Assembly: GCA_003451675.1 (NCBI GenBank)
Contig: DMCY01000053.1
Coordinates: forward strand, 1-34,606
Direction of reading: 5' to 3'
Length of the DNA: 34,606 nt
Source of the DNA: Candidatus Atribacteria bacterium
GTDB lineage: Bacteria; Atribacterota; JS1; SB-45; 34-128
This document shows positions 17,461 through 25,123 of this stretch, piece after piece; the stretch's first letter is position 1, and every line of letters starts with the position of its first letter. Made by a program: the position numbers and the translations under genes. The notes under the pieces are model-generated. The model saw nothing but the letters and a program-made list of their open reading frames with translations. It did not search any database and was not told the origin of the DNA.

Positions 17461-18765
17461 TTAAAACAAAGTCTTTTTCGGCTTTGAAGAATCTTTCGGT
17501 AAATTCCCTTTCATCTTTTTCCTTAAAAAAGCAGGGATTTCCAGGTCTTTATCATCTATCAATTGATCTTTAATTTTAAATTTATCTTCTATCTTCAGAT
17601 TATCTTTTTTTGCATAATTTTCTTTAAATAATTCTTTCTTGTTTACTTCTTCTTTTTTTTCTTCTTCTTCAATATTTTCTTCGCACTTTGTAGCAATAAC
17701 AGATACTCTTATTTCATCCTGCATTTCCTCATTAATAATTGCCCCAAAAACAATATTTGTATCTTGCCCAACTGCTTTAGATATGATATCAACTATTTCG
17801 TTTACTTCAAATAAGCTCATATCTAAACCGCCGGTAACATTAATCAATAATGATTTTGCTCCTTTTATGGATACCTCTAACAAGGGGCTGGAAATAGCCA
17901 TTTTTGCTGCAGCAGCTGCTTTCTTTTTCCCTTTACCTGTTCCAATACCTACTAAGGATAAGCCAGCATCTTTCGCTACTGTTCTCACATCGGCTAAATC
18001 TAAATTTATTAATCCAGGAATTGTAATCAAGTCCGCGATAGCCTGAACAGATTGACATAATACTTTATCAGTCATTTCAAAGGCGTCTTTCATAGAAGTG
18101 TCTTTAGAAATAATTCTTAATAAACGGTCATTAGAAATAGTAATTAAAGCATCTACTTCATTTTTTAATTCTTCTATCCCGGCTTCTGCTTGTAATTTTC
18201 TCTTTTTACCTTCAAAAGCAAAGGGTTTAGTTACTACACCTATAGTTAAAATTCCATGCTGTTTTGCTATCTTTGCCGCAACTGAGGAAACTCCACTTCC
18301 TGTTCCTCCTCCCATACCGGCTGTAATAAAAATTATATCTGCATTTTCCATGGCCTTAGAAATTTTATCTTTATCTTCTTCGGCTGCTTTCTTGCCTAAT
18401 TCGGGATTACCTCCGGTTCCTAAACCATTGGTTAGAGATTTACCAATTTGAATTTTTTGTCCAGCTTGAGATAAGGATAGGGCTTGTAAATCCGTATTTA
18501 TAGCAATTAGATCAAGATTACTCATCCCCTGTAGAGTCATTTCCCGAATTGCATTATTCCCTCCTCCTCCAATACCAACTACTTTAATATTTACGAATTT
18601 ATCTACATCTTTTTGAGGAGGGGTTATAGGTCTACTTAAAAATTCATCTTCTTCTTTATTCTGAATTTCAACTCTTTCATTAATGCCCTCTGATGTATCC
18701 CTAATTAATTCTTCTTTATAATCTATGATTTTACTGAATCCCCGCGCTAATCTCTTCTTTTTCAA
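17461..18765 (-). CDS. ftsZ: Cell division protein FtsZ
   Basis: The 434-residue tubulin-like GTPase forms the division ring. Visible are the GGGGNNA loop near 66-72, the tubulin signature GGGTGSG at 152-158, the T7 catalytic loop NLDLAD at 254-259 and the C-terminal partner-binding peptide DLEIPAFLRKK after a charged linker. The core begins at about residue 58, so the protein carries about 45 more N-terminal residues than E. coli FtsZ. The start is TTG at 18765 with AGAGGTGA at good spacing, and the next in-frame ATG is at codon 76, inside the core. It overlaps the end of the parA gene by 35 bp, so the two are probably translationally coupled. Confidence 0.95.
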   Translation of the reverse strand: MKKKRLARGFSKIIDYKEELIRDTSEGINERVEIQNKEEDEFLSRPITPPQKDVDKFVNIKVVGIGGGGNNAIREMTLQGMSNLDLIAINTDLQALSLSQAGQKIQIGKSLTNGLGTGGNPELGKKAAEEDKDKISKAMENADIIFITAGMGGGTGSGVSSVAAKIAKQHGILTIGVVTKPFAFEGKKRKLQAEAGIEELKNEVDALITISNDRLLRIISKDTSMKDAFEMTDKVLCQSVQAIADLITIPGLINLDLADVRTVAKDAGLSLVGIGTGKGKKKAAAAAKMAISSPLLEVSIKGAKSLLINVTGGLDMSLFEVNEIVDIISKAVGQDTNIVFGAIINEEMQDEIRVSVIATKCEENIEEEEKKEEVNKKELFKENYAKKDNLKIEDKFKIKDQLIDDKDLEIPAFLRKKMKGNLPKDSSKPKKTLF

Positions 18766-19537
18766 AAGATATCACCTCTTGAGCTAATTTATAATAATCA
18801 ATAGCCCCATGAGACTTGGGGCTATAATGTAGAGCCGGTGTACCCTGGCTGCTGGCCTCTACCAAAGTAATATTTTTTCTTATTATCGTTTTAAATAATC
18901 TATCACTAAAATATTGTTTTATTTCATCTATAACTTCCTTGGCTAAATTACTTCTTGTGTCAGCAATGGTAATTAAAATATTTATTTTTAAAGAATGGTT
19001 TAAATTCTTCCGTACGATCTCGGTTGTCTCTATAAATTCTTCTATCCCCCTGAGAGCAAAATAATGTGGCTGCATAGGGATAATGACTTCATCACAAGCC
19101 TTTAAAGCATTCACGGTCAATATCCCTAAGGAAGGAGGGCAATCAATAAGAATATAATCAAAAGGGACTTTGCATTCTCTGATACTCGCACCTAAAAAAT
19201 CTTCTCTACCTATTTGGTCAATAAGTTTATACTCTGCACTGGCAAAATCAATATTAGAAGGAGCTAAAAATAAATTATTTTCGCTATTTATTTTTAACTT
19301 TATTATTACTTCTTCTAACTTCAATTTATTCTTAGAGCGATGAGGTTCTAAAACATTTAATATAGTTTTTGATAAACTATCCGGCTCAAGGCTTAATCCT
19401 AAAGTAGTATGGGCCTGAGGATCTAAATCGATTAATAGCACTTTTCTCCCTAATGATGCTAAACTTGCTCCTAAATTTATGGTAGTAGTAGTCTTTGCTA
19501 CTCCGCCCTTTTGATTAGCAATAGATATTATCCGCAC
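18731..19537 (-). CDS. parA: ParA/Soj-family ATPase
   Basis: The 268-residue P-loop ATPase has the deviant Walker A KGGVAKTT at 10-17, switch I LIDLDPQAHTTLGL at about 35-48 and Walker B YILIDCPPSLG near 130. This is the Soj/ParA pattern for chromosome or cargo positioning on the nucleoid, not the MinD pattern, as no amphipathic C-terminal helix is evident. The start appears to be GTG at 19537 with GGGAG and AGGG upstream. No parB gene or parS-like site is seen nearby; instead the gene overlaps ftsZ. It may therefore act in coordinating division with segregation, though sequence alone cannot show this. Confidence 0.88.
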   Translation of the reverse strand: MRIISIANQKGGVAKTTTTINLGASLASLGRKVLLIDLDPQAHTTLGLSLEPDSLSKTILNVLEPHRSKNKLKLEEVIIKLKINSENNLFLAPSNIDFASAEYKLIDQIGREDFLGASIRECKVPFDYILIDCPPSLGILTVNALKACDEVIIPMQPHYFALRGIEEFIETTEIVRKNLNHSLKINILITIADTRSNLAKEVIDEIKQYFSDRLFKTIIRKNITLVEASSQGTPALHYSPKSHGAIDYYKLAQEVISFEKEEISAGIQ

Positions 19538-19779
19538 GCACCCTATCTCCCTAAAAGAATAAAAGTGAATTTATTTTTAGCAAAATATTTTGATATAATT
19601 ATATCATAGTTTTTTAAATATAGAAAAGAATTTATAAAAATAACAAATATTCTATCTTTCCAATAAACCTTTTTATATTTTATTCTACATTATTTTAAAA
19701 AATCCTTCTTTTTAATTAACTTTTTTTAAAAAATAATTTTTTATTTCGGCAAAGTAGGGTTATTTTTCTTTTTCTTTTT

Positions 19780-19820
19780 TTTCTTCGCGCGGTACTCGAT
19801 ACGCAATATGCAATACGAAT
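19780..19820 (+). repeat. Dispersed repeat, left copy flanking the acyl-CoA synthetase gene
   Basis: The element runs from TTTCTTCGCGCGGTACTCGA to CAATACGAAT. Its inverted copy is at 22220-22265 beyond the gene, differing by one substitution in the first part and a 5-base length change in the middle. A shorter related copy is at 22469-22495. Confidence 0.75.
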
Positions 19821-19826
19821 AATGAT

Positions 19827-19855
19827 TTGACTTTTTTAAAATTTATATATATACT
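19827..19855 (+). promoter_or_regulatory. Predicted sigma-70 promoter of the acyl-CoA synthetase gene
   Basis: TTGACT (19827-19832), a 17-base spacer and TATACT (19850-19855) are followed by the gene start 69 bp further on, so the transcript would have a leader of about 60 bases. Confidence 0.65.
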
Positions 19856-19923
19856 TGGTGTTAATAACTACTATTAATATTAACTAATAGTTATTTAATA
19901 AAGATTATGGGGGAGGCATTTTT

Positions 19924-22098
19924 ATGAAATTACAAACACTAAATGAAATGCTAAGAAACAGTGTAAATCTTTATGGTGATAGAACTGCTTTTAAAGTAAA
20001 AAAAGAGGGAATATTTGCGCCAATTACTTATAAAGAATTCAATAATAAAGTAGAAACTTTTGGAACGGGGTTGCTTAGTATTGGGATAAAGAAATTCGAC
20101 CATATCGGTTTAGTTAGTGACAATCGTTTTGAATGGATTATATCTGATATGGCAATTATTGGCTTAAGGGCAGCAGATGTTCCCTGCAGCGGAGCCAGCT
20201 CGCCTCAAGATATCTACTTTAAACTCAACCATTCAGATGCTAAAGCTGTTATACTGGAAGGAGAAAGGCAATTTTCCAATTTTTATAAAATCGCCAAAGA
20301 TCTCCCTAAGATAAAAAACATCATCCTCTATGACAGAGTTAAGATATTCTCTGAAAAAGAAGATACCCCGGAATGGACTATTCCTATTAGTTTTGAAGAA
20401 AACAAAGAAATAAGCAAAAAACTTAAATCTGAAATAGAATTATTAATAAAAAATAAAAATAAACATATCTTCTTATCATCTGAAGCTAAAAATTTCTTAG
20501 AAAAATACCTGGAAAGAAATATAGAAAATCTTCTAAAAGAAACTCGCTCTAAAGATACAGCCGATTCCGTTAAAAACAGTCTTATAAATAGAGCGGTGGT
20601 AATAGACGGACAATACAATAAAACTCATTCCCATAAAATTTATTCCTTTGAAAAAATAAATAAAATCGGTGAAGATTTATTAGCCCAGGGAGATGTTTCC
20701 TTTTCAGAGGTAGCCAAAAGTGGCCAGCCCGATGACCTGGCAACTATAATCTATACCTCGGGAACTACTTCTGACCCAAAAGGAGTTATGCTTACTAATT
20801 CTAATTTTATGCATAATGCCATAAATGCTCCTATTGCTATTACTATAAATAAAAATGATAATTTTTTATCGGTTCTACCTTCATGGCATGTTTATGAACG
20901 GTCAATAGAATATTGTGCATTGCAAGTAGGTGCTTCAATTGCCTATAGTAAACCTTTTAAGCAAGTTCTTCTTCCAGACCTTAAAGTAGAAAAACCTAGT
21001 GTTATGTGTAGTGTCCCTCGAATATGGGAAAGCGTATATAAGGGAATTATAGATAATGTTAAGAAAGGAAGTTCTCTTCAAAAAACTATCTTTAATTGGG
21101 CTATTAAAATAGGAGAAGAATATAAAAAAGCAGAGGGAATCCTTAATGGTAATTGGCCTTTATTTGACCGAGCCGAATATACTACCGAAGAATTGGCTCA
21201 AGCCAGAAGAACAGTTAAAAGATTGGGTTGGAAATATCGCTTAGCTGATAAAATAGTTTTTAAGAAGGTTAGAGAATTAACCGGTGGAAGATTTAGATTT
21301 GCAATATGTGGAGGAGGGGCACTTAATGAATCCATAGATAAATTTTTTAATACTATCGGATTAATTATTACTGAAGGATATGGATTAACTGAAACTTCTC
21401 CAATTCTTGCTGGTAGAACAAAAAAGGATAATATTATGTTTACCGTTGGTCCTCCTCTCCCGGAAGTAAAGATAAAAATTATGGATAAAGAGGATTATAA
21501 TAAAGAATTACCCAATGGCGAAATGGGTATTGTGCTGGTTAAAGGTCCTATGATAATGAAAGGTTATTATAAAAATGAAGAAAAGACTAAAGAGGTAATT
21601 AAAGATGGCTGGTTTAATACCGGAGATTTGGGCAAGAAGACTTATAACGGAAAATATATCCAATTAGTAGGGAGAATAAAAGACACCATAGTCTTAAGAG
21701 GAGGAGAAAATGTTGAACCTCTTCCTTTGGAAGATAGACTAAAAGAGAGTGAATATATTAATATGGCAATTATAGTTGGCCAGGATAAGCCTCGTCTGGG
21801 CGTATTAATTGTTCCTGACTTTGAAGCTCTGAAAGAATATACCGAAAAAGAAGACATTCAATATAAAAACACTGAAGAATTGATAAAGAAACCCGAAATA
21901 ATCGCTTTATACCAGAAAGAACAGAAAAGATTAATCTCAAAAAAACACGGGTTTAAGCCATACGAAACGGTAATGGGAATAGCCTTACTTACTCATGAAT
22001 TTACCATAGAAGACGGAGATTTAACCGAAACTTTAAAAATGAAAAGATTTGAAATACACAAGAAATACAAGAAAGAGATAGATAAAATATGTGGATAA
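19924..22098 (+). CDS. Long-chain acyl-CoA synthetase (AMP-forming)
   Basis: The 724-residue adenylate-forming enzyme activates fatty acids with ATP and CoA. Motifs in order: P-loop YTSGTTSDPKG at 277-287, GYGLTETSP at 485-493, TGD at 566-568 with GRIKD at 583-587, and the catalytic lysine region LTETLKMKR near 702-708. It is longer than the roughly 600-residue LACS norm because of an insertion of about 100 residues at about 145-250. This insert is rich in Lys, Glu and Asn, with predicted helices, and sits between the N-terminal subdomain and the P-loop. The start has GGGGGAGG upstream. It is a single-gene unit with its own promoter, opposite in direction to its neighbours and flanked by inverted repeats. 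Confidence 0.9.
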   Translation: MKLQTLNEMLRNSVNLYGDRTAFKVKKEGIFAPITYKEFNNKVETFGTGLLSIGIKKFDHIGLVSDNRFEWIISDMAIIGLRAADVPCSGASSPQDIYFKLNHSDAKAVILEGERQFSNFYKIAKDLPKIKNIILYDRVKIFSEKEDTPEWTIPISFEENKEISKKLKSEIELLIKNKNKHIFLSSEAKNFLEKYLERNIENLLKETRSKDTADSVKNSLINRAVVIDGQYNKTHSHKIYSFEKINKIGEDLLAQGDVSFSEVAKSGQPDDLATIIYTSGTTSDPKGVMLTNSNFMHNAINAPIAITINKNDNFLSVLPSWHVYERSIEYCALQVGASIAYSKPFKQVLLPDLKVEKPSVMCSVPRIWESVYKGIIDNVKKGSSLQKTIFNWAIKIGEEYKKAEGILNGNWPLFDRAEYTTEELAQARRTVKRLGWKYRLADKIVFKKVRELTGGRFRFAICGGGALNESIDKFFNTIGLIITEGYGLTETSPILAGRTKKDNIMFTVGPPLPEVKIKIMDKEDYNKELPNGEMGIVLVKGPMIMKGYYKNEEKTKEVIKDGWFNTGDLGKKTYNGKYIQLVGRIKDTIVLRGGENVEPLPLEDRLKESEYINMAIIVGQDKPRLGVLIVPDFEALKEYTEKEDIQYKNTEELIKKPEIIALYQKEQKRLISKKHGFKPYETVMGIALLTHEFTIEDGDLTETLKMKRFEIHKKYKKEIDKICG

Positions 22099-22101
22099 AA
22101 G

Positions 22102-22207
22102 CCAATTGACCAATTTACCAATTAAGCAACCTATCAATTGGCCGATTCACCGATCAAATTAGTTAGCCAGTTAGCCGGTTTACCAGTCTGCCGGTCAAAT
22201 TAGTCGA
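22102..22207. repeat. Degenerate octamer array (CCRRTYNN units)
   Basis: Units CCAATTGA, CCAATTTA, CCAATTAA (from 22102, 22110, 22118), CCGATTCA and CCGATCAA (22142, 22150), then CCAGTTAG, CCGGTTTA, CCAGTCTG and CCGGTCAA (22167, 22175, 22183, 22191) follow each other at exact 8-bp steps. One-base phase shifts and the word ATTAGT come between blocks. Confidence 0.75.
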
Positions 22208-22219
22208 TAGTGAATAGTA

Positions 22220-22265
22220 ATTCGTATTGCGTATTGGGTTGGGTATCGAGTATCGCGCGAAGAAA
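22220..22265 (-). repeat. Dispersed repeat, right (inverted) copy flanking the acyl-CoA synthetase gene
   Basis: The reverse complement begins TTTCTTCGCGCGATACTCGA and ends GCAATACGAAT, matching the element at 19780-19820 apart from one substitution and a 5-base insertion. Together the two copies form inverted flanks around a single gene. Confidence 0.75.
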
Positions 22266-22299
22266 ATCAGTTATCGGTTATTAGTTTATTAAGATTTCT

Positions 22300-22340
22300 G
22301 TCATTGCGAGCTCTGATTTATCAGAGCGTGGCAATCTCAT
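22300..22340. repeat. Dispersed hairpin repeat of the TCATTGCGAG family
   Basis: The core CTCTGAT (22311-22317) pairs with ATCAGAG (22319-22325), and the outer ATTGC (22303-22307) pairs with GCAAT (22331-22335). It shares GTCATTGCGAGC with the element at 6719-6768. Confidence 0.7.
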
Positions 22341-22420
22341 TGTTAAGCTAAAAACTTGAAGCAAAAAACCATAATTCAAAATTCAAAACTTCTTTTGAAT
22401 AATATATGATTTTTAATAAT

Positions 22421-22446
22421 GTAGGGACGGATAAATCCGCCCCTAC
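22421..22446. repeat. Dispersed palindromic repeat (GTAGGGACGGAT...CCGCCCCTAC)
   Basis: GTAGGGACGGAT is followed by AA and then ATCCGCCCCTAC. The arms pair along their whole length except for one A-C mismatch. The CCCCTAC end is shared with the element at 10535-10560. Confidence 0.7.
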
Positions 22447-22468
22447 TTCTCTATTCTTGAACTTTTTC

Positions 22469-22495
22469 TTTCTTCACGATATACGATATACGAAT
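22469..22495. repeat. Short relative of the 19780/22220 repeat
   Basis: The sequence begins TTTCTTC and ends ATACGAAT as the longer copies do, but its middle is a short ACGATATACGATATACG tandem. It ends directly at the stop codon of the LysM protein gene. Confidence 0.45.
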
Positions 22496-23923
22496 TTATT
22501 CTTTGGGAATTGTAAACCTTTGATAGGGATAAATTAAATCAGGATTATTTATTTTATCTGTGTTCGCCTCAAAAATTCTTATCCATTTCTCGCCTGTATT
22601 ATAAAATCTTTCAGCAATTTTCCAGAGTGAGTCTCCCTTCTTTACTTCATAATAATCTGGCATACTCTTTTTTATTGCCTCGGCTAATTTAGCCTCTATT
22701 ATATCCTTACCTTCTTTTAATAAAGCTAATCTATCAGCATATTCTGCTTCTTTTTCTTTTCCCTCTTTGGCCATCTGTTCTCTTATTTCCGTAACTAGGT
22801 TTTCATATCCTTTTATGCTTTCGGATAGCTCTGCAATTATTTTATCTTTGCTGGAAATAGCTCTTTCTGAATCTTCTTTTTGTTGTTTAAGGAGCACGAT
22901 AGTATTTTCTTTTTCTAAAAGAAGCTTTTGAGAAGCTTTTAATTGAGTTTCAAGTTTGCTTTTTTCTTCCGTTAATAAGGATAATTTATTAGAATATTCT
23001 GTCTCTTTTTCTGTTTCTTTTTCTTTTTCTTTGGCCGCCTGTTCGCTTATTTCCTTAATCTGATTTTCATATCCCCTTATGCTTTCGGATAATTCTGTAA
23101 TTGTTTTATCTTTTTCAACAATATTTTTCTCTGATTCTTCATTTTGTTGCTTAATAAGCACAATAGTATCTTCTTTTTCTGATAAAAGATCTTGGTAAAT
23201 CTTAAGTTGATTCTCCAATTTACTTTTCTCTTCTGTTAATGCAGATAGTTCTGCAACATAATCTTTTTCATCTTCAATTTTTTGTTGAACCAATTTTTCT
23301 TTCACTTCGTTAATTTTATTATTACAATCCTCTAATTTACTGATAAGCTCCTCTTTCTCTCGATCTTTAGTTTGCAAGGTTCCTTCCTGTTCAATTAATA
23401 AAGCTTCAAGTTGTCCTTTTTCCTCCATTAATTCAGACAATTTAACAGCATATTCTTTCTCCAAATCTTTTTCTTCTTTAGGTAAACTTGCTTTTAATTC
23501 TTCAATCTGTTTTTCTTTTTCTTGTATATTTTCTTGCAGTTCTGAAATAAGTTCGTCTTTTAGAATAACAATCTGTTCAGATTCTTCTTTTTGCCTCTCA
23601 ATGGTTTTAATTGTTTCTTCTTTTTCGGTTAACAACGCTTCGAGTTGAGCTTTTTCTTCTTTTAGTTCTGATAATTTATCAGCATATTCTTTCTCCAAAT
23701 CTTTTTCTTCTTTAGGTAAACTTGCTTTTAATTCTTCAATCTGTTTTTCTTTTTCTTGTATATTTTCTTGCAGTTCTGAAATAAGTTCGTCACTACTTTC
23801 CAGTTTAAGATTTTTTTCTTCTACTTCTTTCTTTGCCTGATTAGATTGGTCATAAGTATAAATACCAAAACCGCCAACAATTAATAAAACTATTATAAAT
23901 AAAACTATTAAATTTTTTGACAT
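22496..23923 (-). CDS. Membrane-anchored coiled-coil protein with a C-terminal LysM domain
   Basis: From the ATG at 23923 (GGAGGT upstream) the protein has 475 residues. Residues about 4-22 form one N-terminal membrane anchor. Residues about 30-415 are a continuous, highly charged Glu/Lys coiled coil built of repeats, the first two being 78-residue units with nearly identical starts. The last 50 residues (YYEVKKGDSLWKIAERFY...FTIP) are a LysM peptidoglycan-binding domain. The likely role is structural: an inner-membrane protein spanning the periplasm to bind the wall, although coiled-coil length may vary with repeat number. It lies 182 bp beyond the sugar kinase gene and may have its own promoter. 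No enzymatic domain is seen. Confidence 0.85.
   Translation of the reverse strand: MSKNLIVLFIIVLLIVGGFGIYTYDQSNQAKKEVEEKNLKLESSDELISELQENIQEKEKQIEELKASLPKEEKDLEKEYADKLSELKEEKAQLEALLTEKEETIKTIERQKEESEQIVILKDELISELQENIQEKEKQIEELKASLPKEEKDLEKEYAVKLSELMEEKGQLEALLIEQEGTLQTKDREKEELISKLEDCNNKINEVKEKLVQQKIEDEKDYVAELSALTEEKSKLENQLKIYQDLLSEKEDTIVLIKQQNEESEKNIVEKDKTITELSESIRGYENQIKEISEQAAKEKEKETEKETEYSNKLSLLTEEKSKLETQLKASQKLLLEKENTIVLLKQQKEDSERAISSKDKIIAELSESIKGYENLVTEIREQMAKEGKEKEAEYADRLALLKEGKDIIEAKLAEAIKKSMPDYYEVKKGDSLWKIAERFYNTGEKWIRIFEANTDKINNPDLIYPYQRFTIPKE
23446..23557. repeat. Exact 112-bp repeat within the coiled-coil gene, copy B
   Basis: This stretch is identical over 112 bp to 23680-23791, at a distance of 234 bp (78 codons in frame). 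It encodes the DELISELQENIQEKEKQIEE segment and about 17 further residues. Confidence 0.9.
23680..23791. repeat. Exact 112-bp repeat within the coiled-coil gene, copy A
   Basis: Partner of 23446-23557. Identity at every base, including synonymous positions, points to a recent in-frame duplication or gene conversion. Slippage here would lengthen or shorten the coiled coil by 78 residues. Confidence 0.9.
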
Positions 23924-24105
23924 TTTTACCTCCAATATTTTCAATTTTTATCTATATTTTATTAATTCGACAAAAATTTAAAATATCCTCTTTTATAAAT
24001 AAAAAAAATTTTATTTTTTTCAATTATTCGTATTCACTTTAACTTTTTTTACTTTAATCTATTCCCTATCGTAAAACTTGTATCCTTGCTTCTTAAAAAG
24101 TTGAC

Positions 24106-25107
24106 TTAGTAGGAACGGCTAGCAGGAATCCGTAAGAGAGCTGCTGCCCCGAGAACCCCCGCATTTCCTCCCAACTCTCCAATAACAATTTTAAGAGATT
24201 TATAATTGGAATAAAATGCTCTCTTTTTTACTTCCTCTCTAAGGGGAATAAGTAACTTATCACCTTCATTAGTTATTCCTCCCACCAGTACTATCATTTC
24301 AGGATTCAATATATTAGCGATATTGGCAATGGCTATACCTAAATAAGAGATGGCCTCTTCAACCACACCTTTAGTTAATTTATCCCCTTTACGGGCACTT
24401 TCAAAAATTAATTTTAAACTAATTGATTCAACTGACTCAGCATTATCTAAATTTAAAAATCGGCTCTTTATCCCTTTTTTAATTCTATCTCTAATCCTAT
24501 TTTTAATTCCAGTAGCCGAAGAATAGGCTTCTAAACAACCATAGTTTCCACAATTACACTGAGGACCATCATTGTTTACGGTCATATGTCCTAACTCTGC
24601 TGCTCCATAATTGTTGCCATGATATATCTTGCCATCAATAATTATTCCGCCGCCAATTCCGGTTCCCAGGGTAAAGCATACTAAATTATTTACCCCTTGA
24701 CCTGTCCCAAAACACCTTTCCCCCCAGGCAGCTGCATTAGCATCATTTTCTAAAACAACTTTCATATTAAATTCATCTTCTAATATTTTCCTTAAAGGGA
24801 CATCTCTCCATCCGGGAAGATTGGGAGCAAAATTGATGATTCCTCTTTTAATATTGAGAGGACCCGGTGCTCCAATCCCTATACCTATTATATCGTCAGG
24901 AGCTACGGAAGATTGAATAATATTCTTATGGATGGTTTCTATTATTCTTTTAATGGTAGCTTCTTTACCTCTTTCGGCTAAAGTTGGAACTTTCAGGCGG
25001 TTTACTATCTTCCCCTGGTAATTCACTGTTGCGCTAACAATATTCGTTCCTCCCAAATCAACGCCGATAGAATATTTTTTTTCTAAACTTTTTTTATCTA
25101 CCATCAT
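24106..25107 (-). CDS. ROK-family sugar kinase (probable glucokinase)
   Basis: The protein has about 333 residues from the ATG at 25107, which has AAGGTGG upstream. A GTG at 25116 is possible but too close to that site. ROK motifs: phosphate loop DLGGTN at 17-22, catalytic aspartate in LENDANAAA at 119-127, GTGIGGGI near 148, ELGH at 171-174 and the zinc cluster CNCGNYGC at 184-191. This complete set means an active kinase and not a ROK repressor; there is no N-terminal HTH. Glucose is the most likely substrate, with mannose or another hexose possible. It follows the glycosyltransferase gene by 16 bp and is the last gene of the sugar operon before the LysM protein. Confidence 0.88.
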   Translation of the reverse strand: MMVDKKSLEKKYSIGVDLGGTNIVSATVNYQGKIVNRLKVPTLAERGKEATIKRIIETIHKNIIQSSVAPDDIIGIGIGAPGPLNIKRGIINFAPNLPGWRDVPLRKILEDEFNMKVVLENDANAAAWGERCFGTGQGVNNLVCFTLGTGIGGGIIIDGKIYHGNNYGAAELGHMTVNNDGPQCNCGNYGCLEAYSSATGIKNRIRDRIKKGIKSRFLNLDNAESVESISLKLIFESARKGDKLTKGVVEEAISYLGIAIANIANILNPEMIVLVGGITNEGDKLLIPLREEVKKRAFYSNYKSLKIVIGELGGNAGVLGAAALLRIPASRSY

Positions 25108-25123
25108 ATATGCCACCTTCCCA

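Larger units (their letters stand above)
19538..19923. other. Divergent intergenic region between parA and the acyl-CoA synthetase gene
   Basis: This 386-bp AT-rich gap holds a perfect 16-bp palindrome TGATATAATTATATCA at 19591-19606. That palindrome includes a minus-strand TATAAT that could be the parA -10 box, although the -35 is poor. It also holds runs of T and A around 19680-19790, one copy of a dispersed repeat at 19780-19820, and the plus-strand promoter at 19827-19855. No gene is seen in it. Confidence 0.6.
22099..22495. other. Repeat-rich intergenic region between two convergent genes
   Basis: This 397-bp gap contains no gene. From left to right it has an 8-bp-periodic array (22102-22207), the inverted copy of the 19780 repeat (22220-22265), a TCATTGCGAG element (22300-22340), a short AATTCAAAATTCAAAACTT repeat-like word (22374-22391), the GTAGGGACGG palindrome (22421-22446) and a short TTCTTCACGA...TACGAAT element (22469-22495) touching the next stop codon. 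No classical terminator with a T-run is seen for the synthetase gene. Confidence 0.7.

Noticed and set aside
23924..24105. Separate promoter for the LysM protein gene.
   Set aside because: TTGAAA and TTGTCG words exist but spacing to any -10-like word is outside the normal 16-18 bases, so I could not support a site although one may be present.
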